Part shown: positions 14,705 to 24,642 of the stretch, piece after piece
Layout of the letters: the number at the start of each line of letters is the position of its first letter
How positions within the stretch are numbered: position 1 is the stretch's first letter
From: Lachnospiraceae bacterium
Lineage (GTDB): Bacteria; Bacillota; Clostridia; Lachnospirales; Lachnospiraceae
Assembly: GCA_026169045.1 (NCBI GenBank)
Contig: JAPFDH010000028.1
Coordinates: forward strand, 1-45,661
Reading direction: 5' to 3'
DNA length: 45,661 nt
Program-made: the position numbers and the translations under genes
The notes under the pieces: generated by a model
Databases searched by the model: none
Told to the model about the DNA's origin: nothing
The model's input: the letters and a program-made list of their open reading frames with translations, nothing else

Positions 14705-16204
14705 ATGAACCTGAAAGAATTGTTGAAAGGCATTTCTTACAAGGTGATAAGCGGAAAAGAAGATACGATCATTCGTGATATTGCATACGATTCTTCTGAT
14801 ATTGGAAAAGAGGATTTGTTTGTATGCATACAGGGAACAAAAGAAGACGGACATCATTTTATAAAAGATGCGGCAGATAAAGGTGCGGCAGCGATTGTGG
14901 TGCAGGATCGATCCGCATGGGAAGTGTTTGAAAAAGAATACAATAAAACGCTTCCCACAGCGGTTTTGGTTCCCGATAGCAGAAAAGCACTCTCCTATTT
15001 GTCAGCCAATTATTTTGGCCATCCTGAAAAAGATATGATTCTCATTGGGATTACGGGAACAAAAGGGAAAACAACGGTTTCCTGGATGTTAAAAACGATT
15101 TTAGAGACAGAAGGATACAAGACAGGATTGATCGGGACCAACGGGGCCTTTGTGGGGCAGGTAAGGGTTCCGATTTTAAATACCACACCTCCCAGTTATG
15201 ATGTTTTTCATCTTTTAGACAGGATGAGAAAGGACGGATGTCACTATGTAATCATGGAAGTCTCTTCGCAAGGATTAAAAATGGATCGGGTGGAAGGGAT
15301 CATGTTTGATTATGGTATATTTACAAACATTTCACCGGATCATATTGGTAATGGCGAACATAAAGATTTTGAGGAATACTTATATTGGAAATCCACGTTA
15401 TTCCGGCAGTGTCGGATGGGAATTGTAAATGGGGATGATTTGCGGGTGGGGGATATTATGAAAGAAGGTACCTGCCCGTTTCTTTTATTTGGTACGAAAG
15501 CAGGCAGAGAGAATATCCGCTATATTGCAGAGGATGTTGCACTTGTAAAAACAGAAGAATATCTTGGGTCTCATTTCATCATAAATGATCAGATAAGTGG
15601 TGAAAAACAAGTATGTGAGCTTTCTATTGCCGGACGTTTTAATGTCTCCAATGGATTGGCAGCATATTCCGTAGCCAGCATGATAGGATGTCGGCGGGAA
15701 AATATTATCGCAGCATTAAAAAAGGTCAGTGTTCGCGGGAGAGTGGAGATTATATACTCCAATAGCCGATACCATTTAATGATCGACTATGCCCATAATG
15801 CGGTCAGTTTGGAAAGCCTGTTAAAGACATTGAAAGAATATAATCCCAAAAGAATTGTCTGTATTTTTGGATGCGGTGGAAACCGATCCAGGCAGAGACG
15901 GTTTGCCATGGGAGAAATCAGCGGGAATCTGGCAGATTTAACGATTATAACGGAAGATAATTCCAGAAATGAAGGCAGATTTTATATTATAGAAGATATT
16001 ATCACCGGAATAAAAAAGACGGAAGGGGATTATCTTGTTATCCCTGACCGAAGAGATGCAATACGATTTAGCATGAAATATTCCCAGCCAGGAGATTTTA
16101 TCGTATTGGCAGGAAAGGGTCATGAAGATTATCAGGAAAAAAATGGAATCAGGATACCGTTCTCGGAGCACAAAATTGTGAGGGAATTATTGGTATCCAT
16201 GTAG
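14705..16204 (+). CDS. murE: UDP-N-acetylmuramyl tripeptide synthetase, MurE family
   Basis: Mur ligases of this type add the third amino acid to UDP-MurNAc-L-Ala-D-Glu. The protein has the small N-terminal domain, the P-loop TGTKGKTT (about 117-124), NTTPPSYDV, MEVSSQGLKMDRV, NISPDHIG, a carbamylated-lysine candidate in YWKSTLF, and FGCGGNRSRQRR in the last domain. The substrate-selecting motif usually reads DNPR in meso-diaminopimelate enzymes; here it is D418-N419-S420-R421. The retained Arg favours diaminopimelate, but the Pro-to-Ser change makes specificity uncertain, and the gene could be a second MurE-like paralogue. GGAGAG lies before the ATG. murF follows after 14 bp, supporting a shared operon. 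Confidence 0.85.
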   Translation: MNLKELLKGISYKVISGKEDTIIRDIAYDSSDIGKEDLFVCIQGTKEDGHHFIKDAADKGAAAIVVQDRSAWEVFEKEYNKTLPTAVLVPDSRKALSYLSANYFGHPEKDMILIGITGTKGKTTVSWMLKTILETEGYKTGLIGTNGAFVGQVRVPILNTTPPSYDVFHLLDRMRKDGCHYVIMEVSSQGLKMDRVEGIMFDYGIFTNISPDHIGNGEHKDFEEYLYWKSTLFRQCRMGIVNGDDLRVGDIMKEGTCPFLLFGTKAGRENIRYIAEDVALVKTEEYLGSHFIINDQISGEKQVCELSIAGRFNVSNGLAAYSVASMIGCRRENIIAALKKVSVRGRVEIIYSNSRYHLMIDYAHNAVSLESLLKTLKEYNPKRIVCIFGCGGNRSRQRRFAMGEISGNLADLTIITEDNSRNEGRFYIIEDIITGIKKTEGDYLVIPDRRDAIRFSMKYSQPGDFIVLAGKGHEDYQEKNGIRIPFSEHKIVRELLVSM

Positions 16205-16218
16205 AGAGGAAAAAGATT

Positions 16219-17649
16219 GTGTTGAATATAACAGTAAAAGATATTGTAAAAGCAGTAAATGGAGTACTGCTTTGCGGAGATGAAAATCAAAGTATTGAGC
16301 ATATTAGTATTGACTCCAGAAGCAGTCAGGGGAAAGATATTTTTGTTCCTATTATCGGAGAAAAAGTGGATGCACATCAGTTTATTGGTCAGGCATTTGC
16401 CGTAGGGTGTGTGGCATCGTTGACAAGTGAACATAAGACATATGAAGACATTGAAAAGACGATTCAGACCTGGAAGGATGAGGAAAGGGAAAAAGGTATA
16501 AGTAAAGTATGGATTTCTGTGGCAAATACAATTGATGCACTTCATGCCATTGGCCGTTTGTGCCGCAGCCGTATTTTGGTACCTGCTGTAGGTGTGACCG
16601 GGTCAGTAGGAAAAACGACGACCAGAGAGATGATTGCGACTGCCCTTTCAGCAGAAAAACGTGTATTTAAAACGAGTAAAAATTATAATAGTTCGATTGG
16701 ATTGCCGATCACATTATCGGAAATGAGCAATGATTATGATATAGCGGTTTTGGAATTGGGAATGAATGTACCGGGAGAGCTGGGAACGATAGCCCAATTG
16801 GCTGATATTGATGTGGCCGTATTGACAAATATCGGGGTAGCGCATATTGAATATTTCGGAACACAAGAGGCGATCTGCAGAGAAAAATATACGATTACAA
16901 AGGGATTTGGCGAAAAAACCGGAATGATGTTTTTAAATGGGGATGATCCGTATTTGATGCAACTGAAAGATTCCACCGGATACCCGTATAAAATCTATGG
17001 GACGAAACCGGAGTGTGATTATCGGGCAGAAAATATCCGTATGGAAAATGGACACTATCAGTTTGATTTTGTGTTTGGAAGCCGTCGTGTTCCTGTGGTA
17101 TTGTCAGTTTTGGGAAACCATAATGTGATAAATGCCGTTGGAGCTTTAGCGGTAGCGGACTACTTTGGCGTTGATGTGGAAAAAGCAGCAAAAGCGCTGA
17201 CGTCATTTACCGGATTTCAGAATCGTCTGCAAACCTTTCACACTGGAGGATATACTATCATTGACGATACGTATAATGCCAGCCCGGCGTCTATGAAAGC
17301 AGGTTTAAGTGTATTATGCGGATATGAGACCGCCGGTAGAAAAATCGCAGTGCTGGGCGATATGTTTGAGCTGGGCAGCAGGACAAAAGAATATCATTAT
17401 GAAGTCGGGGAATTTGCTGCCGATCAGACTTTTGATGAGTTGATTTTAATCGGAACCAATGCCGAGCAGATCGGAAAAGCAATGAAAGATAAAAAGAGCA
17501 ATATCCCTGTTAGAGTCATGGATAAAAAAGAGGATGCTGTGGCATATCTAAAAGAGCATTTGGGAGAAGGGGATGTTGTTTATCTGAAGGCTTCCAATGG
17601 TATGAAGTTAAAGGAAATAACAAAAGCATTGATGGAAAACGACAATTAA
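16219..17649 (+). CDS. murF: UDP-MurNAc-tripeptide--D-alanyl-D-alanine ligase MurF
   Basis: MurF adds D-Ala-D-Ala to the UDP-MurNAc tripeptide, the last cytoplasmic step of the stem peptide. The 476 residues show the N-terminal domain (DSRSSQGKDIFVPI), P-loop VTGSVGKTTTREM, TSKNYNSSIGLP, LELGMNVPGE, NIGVAHIEYFG, a carbamylated-lysine candidate in CREKYTI, and the C-terminal DDTYNASPASMKAGL followed by AVLGDMFELG. The start is GTG 16219 or the adjacent TTG 16222, with GAGAGG upstream. It sits immediately behind murE and 37 bp before priA. Confidence 0.96.
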   Translation: MLNITVKDIVKAVNGVLLCGDENQSIEHISIDSRSSQGKDIFVPIIGEKVDAHQFIGQAFAVGCVASLTSEHKTYEDIEKTIQTWKDEEREKGISKVWISVANTIDALHAIGRLCRSRILVPAVGVTGSVGKTTTREMIATALSAEKRVFKTSKNYNSSIGLPITLSEMSNDYDIAVLELGMNVPGELGTIAQLADIDVAVLTNIGVAHIEYFGTQEAICREKYTITKGFGEKTGMMFLNGDDPYLMQLKDSTGYPYKIYGTKPECDYRAENIRMENGHYQFDFVFGSRRVPVVLSVLGNHNVINAVGALAVADYFGVDVEKAAKALTSFTGFQNRLQTFHTGGYTIIDDTYNASPASMKAGLSVLCGYETAGRKIAVLGDMFELGSRTKEYHYEVGEFAADQTFDELILIGTNAEQIGKAMKDKKSNIPVRVMDKKEDAVAYLKEHLGEGDVVYLKASNGMKLKEITKALMENDN

Positions 17650-17686
17650 GGAAAAGATAAGCAGATAGCAATAGAGGTGAAGCAAC

Positions 17687-19900
17687 GTGTACGCCAATAT
17701 TATTGTGGATATATCTCATGAGCAGCTGGATAGAACATTTCAGTACCGGGTGCCTAAAGATATGGAAAATATCTTGGAAGTGGGAAGCCAGGTGGTGATT
17801 CCGTTTGGTAAGGGAAACAGAAGAATTACCGGGTACGTCATTGAACTGACAGAAAAAGCAGAATTTGATGAAAACCGGATAAAAGAGATTTGTTCCATTG
17901 AACAACAGGCAGTGGCAGTCGAATCACAAATGATTCGACTGGCCGCCTGGATTCGGCATCAATATGGATCAACCATGATTCAGGCCTTAAAAACAGTGAT
18001 GCCTGTAAAAGAAAAAGTCAAATCCGTAGAAAAAACATTTTATCATCTTGAGGTTTCAAAAACGCAGGCAGAGGCGATCTTGGAAGAAGCCAGAAGAAAA
18101 CATTTCAGTGCCCGTGTGCGTTTTTTGGAAGCTCTATTAGAGGAGGAAATACTTTCCAGAGAAATTGCGGTGAAGCAATTGCATATTACGGCAGCTACCA
18201 TTCATCCGCTCATAGAATTGGGGATAATAAGGGAAGAAAAAGAAATCGCGTATCGTGGTGGAATGCAAAAATATGATTCAGAGCATAAAAAAATAAGTCT
18301 GCATGAACGCCAGAAACAAATTGTAAATGATATTTGCCGCAGATATGATTCTGAAGATTTTAAACCCTGTTTGATTCACGGGATTACAGGAAGCGGAAAA
18401 ACAGAAGTTTATATGGAAATTATGGAACATGTGATTGCAAAAGGAAAATCGGTGATTGTATTGATTCCGGAAATTGCATTAACCTATCAGACAGTTATGC
18501 GTTTTTATAAACGTTTTGGTAATCGAGTATCTCTTGTTAATTCCAGATTGTCAGCGGGAGAAAAATATGACCAGTTTATGCGGGCAAAACGTGGAGAAAT
18601 CGATATTATGATCGGCCCTCGCTCCGCATTGTTTACTCCGTTTTCCAACCTGGGATTGATTGTGATAGATGAAGAACATGAGAATGCTTATAAAAGCGAA
18701 TACATGCCGCGCTATCATGCCAGAGAGACGGCCATTGAACGGATGAAAATTTCCGGGGGTATGGTTATTATGGGATCAGCCACACCGTCTATGGAAGCCT
18801 ATTTTCGGGCTCAAACAGGGGAATATCGTTTGTATCAGATGGACAGGCGGGCAAGTAAAGGAAGTGAGTTGTCTGCTGTTCATGTGATAGATTTAAGAGA
18901 AGAACTGAAAAACGGTAATAAATCGATTTTTAGTAGAACGCTGCATGAAATGATATGTGAGCGCCTGTCAAAAAAGGAACAGGTAATTTTGTTTCTTAAC
19001 CGCAGAGGATATTCCGGATTTGTTTCTTGCAGACAGTGCGGAAAACCCATTGGGTGTCCCCACTGTGATGTTTCACTTACGGCCCATCGGAATGGAAGGC
19101 TGGTTTGTCATTATTGTGGATATCAGATTCCCATGCCTAAGGTATGCCCCTCCTGCCATTCACCTTATATTGCCGGATTTGGATTGGGGACACAAAAGGT
19201 GGAAACTTTGGCCGCGGCAGCTTTCCCCGGTGCCAGAATATTGCGTATGGATATGGATACTACATCGAAAAAAGGAAGCCATGAGGAAATTCTTTCCCGT
19301 TTTGCTGCCGGAGAAGCAGATATATTGGTTGGAACCCAGATGATTGTAAAGGGACATGATTTCAAAAATGTTACACTGGTTGGAATTCTGGCGGCGGATA
19401 TGTCTCTGTATGCCGGTGATTACAAAAGCAGTGAAAAAACATTTCAGCTGTTGACGCAGGCAGCAGGACGTGCCGGAAGGGGAGAAAAGCATGGCGATGT
19501 GGTAATACAGACTTATACACCGGAACATTACAGTATACAAATGGCACAGAGGCAGGATTATGAGGGCTTTTATAAGCAGGAAATGATGTATCGCAAAATG
19601 CTGAAGTATCCGCCGGCAGGTTTTTTGCTTCAGCTTTTATTGACATCACCATACGAAGAAAAAGCAAAAAACCTGATAAATGAATATGCGGCATTGATTC
19701 AGAAGCAATATAATGGTATGATAGATACGATTGGCCCGGTAGATGCCCCCATATCAAAAATAAAAGATACTTATCGGAAACTTCTTTATATGAAATCGAA
19801 TAGAATGGAATGGCTGATTGAAGCAAAAGATCTTATAGAAACAAAATTTCAGGAGGATACTTTAGGACGCAGTGCATCCATTCAGTTCGATTTTAACTGA
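17687..19900 (+). CDS. priA: primosomal protein N' (replication-restart helicase PriA)
   Basis: PriA recognises stalled forks and reloads the replicative helicase. The N-terminal 3'-DNA-binding domain is visible (residues 1-100, DRTFQYRVP). Walker A HGITGSGKTEVYMEI starts near residue 233, and then come the DEEH box (VIDEEHENAYKSE) and GSATPSMEA. The zinc-binding insertion contains eight cysteines arranged as CRQCGKPIGCPHC, CHYCG and CPSC. Further motifs are GTQMIVKGHDF and QAAGRAGRG. Length 737 is typical. GTG start with GAGGTGAAG upstream. It heads the def-fmt-rsmB block, an order widely conserved in Firmicutes. Confidence 0.97.
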   Translation: MYANIIVDISHEQLDRTFQYRVPKDMENILEVGSQVVIPFGKGNRRITGYVIELTEKAEFDENRIKEICSIEQQAVAVESQMIRLAAWIRHQYGSTMIQALKTVMPVKEKVKSVEKTFYHLEVSKTQAEAILEEARRKHFSARVRFLEALLEEEILSREIAVKQLHITAATIHPLIELGIIREEKEIAYRGGMQKYDSEHKKISLHERQKQIVNDICRRYDSEDFKPCLIHGITGSGKTEVYMEIMEHVIAKGKSVIVLIPEIALTYQTVMRFYKRFGNRVSLVNSRLSAGEKYDQFMRAKRGEIDIMIGPRSALFTPFSNLGLIVIDEEHENAYKSEYMPRYHARETAIERMKISGGMVIMGSATPSMEAYFRAQTGEYRLYQMDRRASKGSELSAVHVIDLREELKNGNKSIFSRTLHEMICERLSKKEQVILFLNRRGYSGFVSCRQCGKPIGCPHCDVSLTAHRNGRLVCHYCGYQIPMPKVCPSCHSPYIAGFGLGTQKVETLAAAAFPGARILRMDMDTTSKKGSHEEILSRFAAGEADILVGTQMIVKGHDFKNVTLVGILAADMSLYAGDYKSSEKTFQLLTQAAGRAGRGEKHGDVVIQTYTPEHYSIQMAQRQDYEGFYKQEMMYRKMLKYPPAGFLLQLLLTSPYEEKAKNLINEYAALIQKQYNGMIDTIGPVDAPISKIKDTYRKLLYMKSNRMEWLIEAKDLIETKFQEDTLGRSASIQFDFN

Positions 19901-19935
19901 TGAAGTTTTAACAATTTGGAAGGAGATACGCAAAG

Positions 19936-20424
19936 ATGGCGATTAGAAAAATAAGACAATTGGGAGACGAATGTCTGACAAAAGTATGTAAAGAAGTAAA
20001 ACTGATTTCTCCAAGAACAAAAATGTTAGTTCAGGACATGTTCGATACCATGTACGAATCCGGCGGTGTAGGATTGGCGGCTCCGCAGGTTGGTATATTA
20101 AAATGTATTGTTGTAATCGATGTGGATGATAATCCATATGTTCTTATTAATCCGGTGATTCTTGAAACCAGTGGGGAACAAACCGGATACGAAGGCTGTT
20201 TAAGTTATGTTGGTAAAAGCGGTGTCGTGACCCGTCCCAATTATGTAAAAGTAAAAGCAATGAATCTGGAAGGAAAAGAATATGTTTTAGAGGGAGAGGA
20301 ATTGCTGGCACGTTGCATTTGTCATGAGTGTGATCATTTGGAGGGAATTATGTATGTTCAGAAAGTAGAGGGAGAAATTGTAAATAATGAAGATCTCTAC
20401 GGGAATGAAGAGGAAAACGAATAA
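19936..20424 (+). CDS. def: peptide deformylase
   Basis: Def removes the N-formyl group from new proteins using Fe2+ or another divalent metal. All three family motifs are present: GVGLAAPQ (residues 44-51), EGCLS (86-90, metal ligand Cys88) and HECDH (130-134, metal ligands His130 and His134, catalytic Glu131). The 162-residue length fits the shorter type I enzymes. AAGGAGAT precedes the ATG. It lies just upstream of fmt, whose product adds the formyl group that Def later removes. Confidence 0.97.
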   Translation: MAIRKIRQLGDECLTKVCKEVKLISPRTKMLVQDMFDTMYESGGVGLAAPQVGILKCIVVIDVDDNPYVLINPVILETSGEQTGYEGCLSYVGKSGVVTRPNYVKVKAMNLEGKEYVLEGEELLARCICHECDHLEGIMYVQKVEGEIVNNEDLYGNEEENE

Positions 20425-20524
20425 AAAAACAGCTTGAAAACACATCCTGTTTATAGAAAAGAAAAAATAAATTTAAGTACAAAACGGAAGTGGAACATAT
20501 AGTAAGAAAGGAGTGGCCAACGAT

Positions 20525-21454
20525 ATGAAAATTGTATTTATGGGAACACCAGATTTTGCTGTACGGTCCTTAGAAACATTGATTCACAGTAAACATGAGG
20601 TTATCGGCGTTGTGACGCAACCGGATAAACCAAAAGGACGGGGAAAGACGATTCAGATGACGCCGGTAAAGGAATTGGCTCTTGAACATGGAATTCCGGT
20701 TTTTCAACCTAAGAGAATCCGAAACGAGGAAGCTATTGCGCATGTGAAAGAGTGGAATCCGGATGTGATAGTGGTAGCTGCTTTTGGACAACTTCTGCCA
20801 AAAGAAATTATTGATATGCCACAGTATGGATGCTTAAATATTCATGCTTCATTGCTACCAAAATACAGAGGAGCTTCGCCGATCCAGCAGGCAGTGATTA
20901 ATGGAGAAAAAGAAAGTGGCGTGACGATCATGAAAATGGATGAAGGACTGGATACCGGGGACATGCTCAAAAAGAAATCAGTGCAGTTGGATGAAAAGGA
21001 AACAGGAGAGTCCCTGCATGATAAATTGGCTTTGCTCGGAGGTCCTTTGATGTTGGAAGTTTTGGAGGAGCTGGAGAAGGGAACAGCAGTTTTGACGCCA
21101 CAAAAAGATGAAGAAAGCTCTTACGCAAAAATGCTGAAAAAAGATATGGGACATATTGACTGGGAGAAACCGGCAACGGTGATTGAGTGTCTGATCCGCG
21201 GATTAAATTCATGGCCCAGTGCATATACTGGTTTTGAAGGAAAGACATTGAAGATTTGGAATGCAGATGTGGTAGAAGAGAATAGTGAATACAATCCCGG
21301 TACGATTGTTCGTACAGAAAAAGATGCTGTTTTTGTTCAGACAGGAGAGGGTCTTTTAAAATTAAAGGAAGTTCAGCTGGAAGGAAAAAAACGGATGGAT
21401 ATGGCGGCGTTTCTTCGGGGATACCATATGGATAGAGGAACGATTCTTCAATAG
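20525..21454 (+). CDS. fmt: methionyl-tRNA formyltransferase
   Basis: Fmt formylates initiator Met-tRNA with 10-formyl-THF, which connects it to fhs in this window. The protein begins MKIVFMGTPDFAV, the family start, and has TQPDKPKGRG, the catalytic block LNIHASLLPKYRGASPIQQAVI (Asn and His of the active site), GVTIMKMDEGLDTGDM, and a C-terminal tRNA-binding OB-like domain from about residue 205. I prefer ATG 20525 (309 residues) over the in-frame GTG at 20513, because the GTG overlaps the AAAGGAG site that serves the ATG. It follows def by 100 bp. Confidence 0.96.
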   Translation: MKIVFMGTPDFAVRSLETLIHSKHEVIGVVTQPDKPKGRGKTIQMTPVKELALEHGIPVFQPKRIRNEEAIAHVKEWNPDVIVVAAFGQLLPKEIIDMPQYGCLNIHASLLPKYRGASPIQQAVINGEKESGVTIMKMDEGLDTGDMLKKKSVQLDEKETGESLHDKLALLGGPLMLEVLEELEKGTAVLTPQKDEESSYAKMLKKDMGHIDWEKPATVIECLIRGLNSWPSAYTGFEGKTLKIWNADVVEENSEYNPGTIVRTEKDAVFVQTGEGLLKLKEVQLEGKKRMDMAAFLRGYHMDRGTILQ

Positions 21455-21500
21455 TGTTGAGGAAGCATGAAAACGGAAAGGAGTGATTATTATTCTTAGC

Positions 21501-22217
21501 ATGTATTATAGTCCATTTATGATGATGTGGGATCCGACGTATATTTTAATTATTATTGGTATGTTGCTTTCTTTGGCTGCGTCGGGTATGGTGAAAAGTA
21601 CCTATGCAAAATATTCGGGTGTCAGAGCCATGAGTGGTATGACCGGGGCTCAGGCTGCGGAAAGAATTTTACACTCAAAAGGAATTTATGATGTACGAAT
21701 CGAACATGTTGCCGGAAATCTTACCGATCATTATGATCCGAAAGCAAAGGTACTGCGTCTTTCGGATTCCGTATATGGTTCTGCTTCGGTAGCTGCGATT
21801 GGGGTAGCTGCCCATGAGTGTGGACATGCCATTCAGCATCAGGAAGGATATGCACCGCTGACGATCCGTTCCGCAATCGTACCGGTAACTAATTTCGCTG
21901 CAACATTGAGCTGGCCTTTGATTTTAATCGGATTGTTTTTGAGCCAGAGGACGGGAAATATACTGATTCAAATCGGAATATTACTGTTTTGTGCCGTTGT
22001 ATTGTTTCAATTAATCACATTGCCGGTGGAGTTTAATGCATCCTCCAGGGCACTCACCATTCTGAAACAGAATGGAATTTTATACGAAGATGAAGCAAAA
22101 ATGACTGGAAAAGTATTGAAGGCAGCAGCTTTGACATATGTGGCCAGTGCGGCAGCATCTATCTTACAGCTTTTAAGACTTTTGATTATTTTTGGAGGAA
22201 GAAGTCGTGACGACTGA
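21501..22217 (+). CDS. YugP-like membrane zinc metallopeptidase
   Basis: The protein has a first membrane helix (about residues 8-27), then the soluble segment with ASVAAIGVAAHECGHAIQH. HECGH is a zincin HExxH-type site (His-Glu-x-x-His). Two or three further helices follow around 115-160 and 205-225. This matches the neutral zinc metallopeptidase family of B. subtilis YugP, whose substrate is unknown. The start is uncertain. GTG 21483 overlaps the AAAGGAG site, and ATG 21501 lies 17 bases after it, longer than ideal. An ATT start at 21492 would have better spacing. Its 3' end overlaps rsmB by 11 bp, indicating translational coupling. Confidence 0.85.
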   Translation: MYYSPFMMMWDPTYILIIIGMLLSLAASGMVKSTYAKYSGVRAMSGMTGAQAAERILHSKGIYDVRIEHVAGNLTDHYDPKAKVLRLSDSVYGSASVAAIGVAAHECGHAIQHQEGYAPLTIRSAIVPVTNFAATLSWPLILIGLFLSQRTGNILIQIGILLFCAVVLFQLITLPVEFNASSRALTILKQNGILYEDEAKMTGKVLKAAALTYVASAAASILQLLRLLIIFGGRSRDD

Positions 22218-23568
22218 TTATAAAGTAAATTTGCGCGCGATTGTATTAGATGTTTTGCTCGAAGTTTTGGAAAAGGGTGCATTTAGTCATCTGGTTTTGC
22301 ATCAGGCGCTTTGTAAATATGGATATTTGGAGAAAAACGAACGGGCTTTTGTGTCACGGCTGGCGCAGGGATGCATTGCACGCAAAATCGAATTGGATTA
22401 CCGGATTGATCAGATTTCCAGTGTAAAAACAAAGAATATGAAACCGGTGATCCGCAATATTCTACGCATGACAACCTATCAGATCTGGTACATGGATCAG
22501 GTTCCTGACCATGCTGCCTGCAGTGAGGCAGTAAAATTGGCGGGAAAACGAGGCTTTGCATCGTTGAAGGGATTCGTAAATGGTGTTTCAAGAAGTCTTG
22601 CGAGAGAAAAAAAGAAAGGACAGGAAGAGCTTCCTTTTTGTGTAAAGTATTCCGTTCCGGAATGGATGGATGCATATTTTTCCACATTTTATGATGAATG
22701 TACACGACAGGAAATATGGGAAGCATGTTTGAAAGAAAATGACTGGAATTCCACACAAAAAAAGGGGCTTTGTGTTCGATTAAATTGCAGCAGAAAGCCG
22801 GAAAAAGAAATCCTGGAATTGCTTCATGAGGATGGTGTGACGGCAGAGCCTATCGATGGAATTCACCATGCGTATTTAATACGGGGATACGATACAGTTG
22901 ACCGATTAAAGGCATTTCAGGAGGGATATATTCAGGTACAGGATGGCAGCTCCATTTTGGCAGGTCAGGCAGCAGCACCGTCTGCTGGAGCCTATTGTAT
23001 AGATGTCTGTGCTGCTCCCGGTGGAAAAAGCATTCATTTGGCAGATCTTTTAAACGGTAGCGGGATGGTAGAAAGCCATGATCTGACCATGCAGAAAGTG
23101 GATTTGATTCAGGAGAATATTCAGCGGTGCCGATTTGAAAATATTCAGGCAAGTATCGCTGACGCATGTGAAGATCGACCGGAAGCCCATGAAAAAGCAG
23201 ATCTTTTGATGGCAGATCTGCCCTGTTCTGGTCTTGGTGTAATTGGCCAGAAACCGGATATTAAATATCAGATGACAAAAGAAAAAATGGATAGTTTGGC
23301 AGCACTTCAAAGGCAAATTTTAGCAGTCGTGCAGAATTACGTGAAACCGGGCGGTGTTTTATTATATAGTACATGTACGATTAATCCAGCAGAAAATCAG
23401 GAAAATGTAGCGTGGTTTTTAAAACAATTCCCATTTCAATTGGAGTCCTTATCACCCTATCTGGATGAAACGATTTTTGGAGACGGAATTCAAAGGGGGT
23501 ATATACAGCTTTTGCCGGGGGTGTATAGTGGAACCGGTTTTTTCATAGCCAGACTAAGAAGGATATAG
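22207..23568 (+). CDS. rsmB: 16S rRNA (cytosine-967-C5)-methyltransferase RsmB
   Basis: RsmB methylates C967 of 16S rRNA using SAM. An N-terminal NusB-like RNA-binding domain (residues 1-140) is followed by the Rossmann methyltransferase. The SAM loop is CAAPGGKSIHLA. The paired cysteines of RNA m5C enzymes are Cys340 in PCSGLG and Cys390 in YSTCTINPAENQ. I chose GTG 22207, 8 bases after GGAGG, giving 453 residues; an in-frame TTG further upstream overlaps that GGAGG. It overlaps the metallopeptidase and precedes rlmN by 6 bp, so both are tightly coupled. Confidence 0.95.
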   Translation: MTTDYKVNLRAIVLDVLLEVLEKGAFSHLVLHQALCKYGYLEKNERAFVSRLAQGCIARKIELDYRIDQISSVKTKNMKPVIRNILRMTTYQIWYMDQVPDHAACSEAVKLAGKRGFASLKGFVNGVSRSLAREKKKGQEELPFCVKYSVPEWMDAYFSTFYDECTRQEIWEACLKENDWNSTQKKGLCVRLNCSRKPEKEILELLHEDGVTAEPIDGIHHAYLIRGYDTVDRLKAFQEGYIQVQDGSSILAGQAAAPSAGAYCIDVCAAPGGKSIHLADLLNGSGMVESHDLTMQKVDLIQENIQRCRFENIQASIADACEDRPEAHEKADLLMADLPCSGLGVIGQKPDIKYQMTKEKMDSLAALQRQILAVVQNYVKPGGVLLYSTCTINPAENQENVAWFLKQFPFQLESLSPYLDETIFGDGIQRGYIQLLPGVYSGTGFFIARLRRI

Positions 23569-23574
23569 CAGATC

Positions 23575-24642
23575 ATGATAAAAGATAAAATAGATATTAA
23601 ATCACTGGATTTAAGTGAATTAAAAAAACTTGTGGAATCAATAGGGGAGAAGCCATTTCGTGCAAAACAGATTTACGAGTGGATGCATCAAAAACTGGTG
23701 ACTGATTTTGACGAAATGACAAATCTGTCGAAAAATACAAGAGAAAAATTACATCAAATCTGTGTGCTGACGGCTTTGAAACAGATTGATGTGAAAATTT
23801 CCAAAATAGATGGAACAAGAAAATATCTGTTTGCATTAAATGATGGCAATGTGATTGAAAGCGTCTTGATGAAATATAAACATGGAAATTCAGTATGCAT
23901 ATCATCGCAGGTAGGATGTCGTATGGGGTGTCGTTTTTGTGCGTCTACATTGGATGGATTGGAACGGAATCTGACCCCGGCAGAAATGTTGGATCAAATC
24001 TATCGGATTCAAAAAGAAACAGGAGAGCGTGTGTCCAATGTTGTCGTAATGGGATCAGGGGAACCGTTGGACAATTTTCAAAATCTCCTTAAGTTCATTG
24101 AATTGATTACCAACGAAGACGGCTTACAAATCAGTCAGAGAAATATAACCGTTTCTACATGTGGTATTGTTCCTAATATCTATCAATTGGCAGATAAAAA
24201 GCTTCAGATAACACTTGCTTTATCGCTTCACGCTCCCAATGATAAGGTGAGAAAGACGCTTATGCCCATTGCAAATGCGTATCCTCTTTCTGATGTTATG
24301 AAAGCATGTGATTATTATTTTGAACAAACAGGACGTCGGATGACGTTTGAATATAGTTTGGTCAGTGGAGTGAATGATAATGAACAAGAGGCAAAAGCCC
24401 TTTCGGGATTGATCGGAAACAGAAATTGCCACATCAATTTGATTCCTGTAAACCCTATAAAAGAACGTGATTTTGTTCAGTCTGACAGAGAAAATATAGT
24501 GAATTTCAAAAAATTGCTTGAAAAAAATGGAATAAATGTTACTATAAGAAGAGAAATGGGCAGGGATATTGATGGCGCATGTGGTCAATTGCGGAAACGA
24601 TATCTGGATCAGAAGGGAGATGAGCAGCGTGCAGGTATGTAG
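23575..24642 (+). CDS. rlmN: 23S rRNA (adenine-2503-C2)-methyltransferase RlmN
   Basis: RlmN is a radical-SAM enzyme that methylates A2503 of 23S rRNA and A37 of some tRNAs. The [4Fe-4S] cysteines are Cys115, Cys119 and Cys122 (CRMGCRFC). Supporting blocks are NVVVMGSGEPLDN, ISQRNITVSTCGI, LALSLHAPND, and RREMGRDIDGACGQL with the catalytic C-terminal Cys. Length 355 is standard. A Cfr-type resistance enzyme was considered, but the sequence reads as ordinary RlmN and the gene order is the housekeeping one. Its 3' end overlaps the phosphatase gene. Confidence 0.96.
   Translation: MIKDKIDIKSLDLSELKKLVESIGEKPFRAKQIYEWMHQKLVTDFDEMTNLSKNTREKLHQICVLTALKQIDVKISKIDGTRKYLFALNDGNVIESVLMKYKHGNSVCISSQVGCRMGCRFCASTLDGLERNLTPAEMLDQIYRIQKETGERVSNVVVMGSGEPLDNFQNLLKFIELITNEDGLQISQRNITVSTCGIVPNIYQLADKKLQITLALSLHAPNDKVRKTLMPIANAYPLSDVMKACDYYFEQTGRRMTFEYSLVSGVNDNEQEAKALSGLIGNRNCHINLIPVNPIKERDFVQSDRENIVNFKKLLEKNGINVTIRREMGRDIDGACGQLRKRYLDQKGDEQRAGM

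Noticed and set aside
23575-24642. Cfr-type ribosomal resistance methyltransferase
   Set aside because: The motifs and the housekeeping gene order fit ordinary RlmN.
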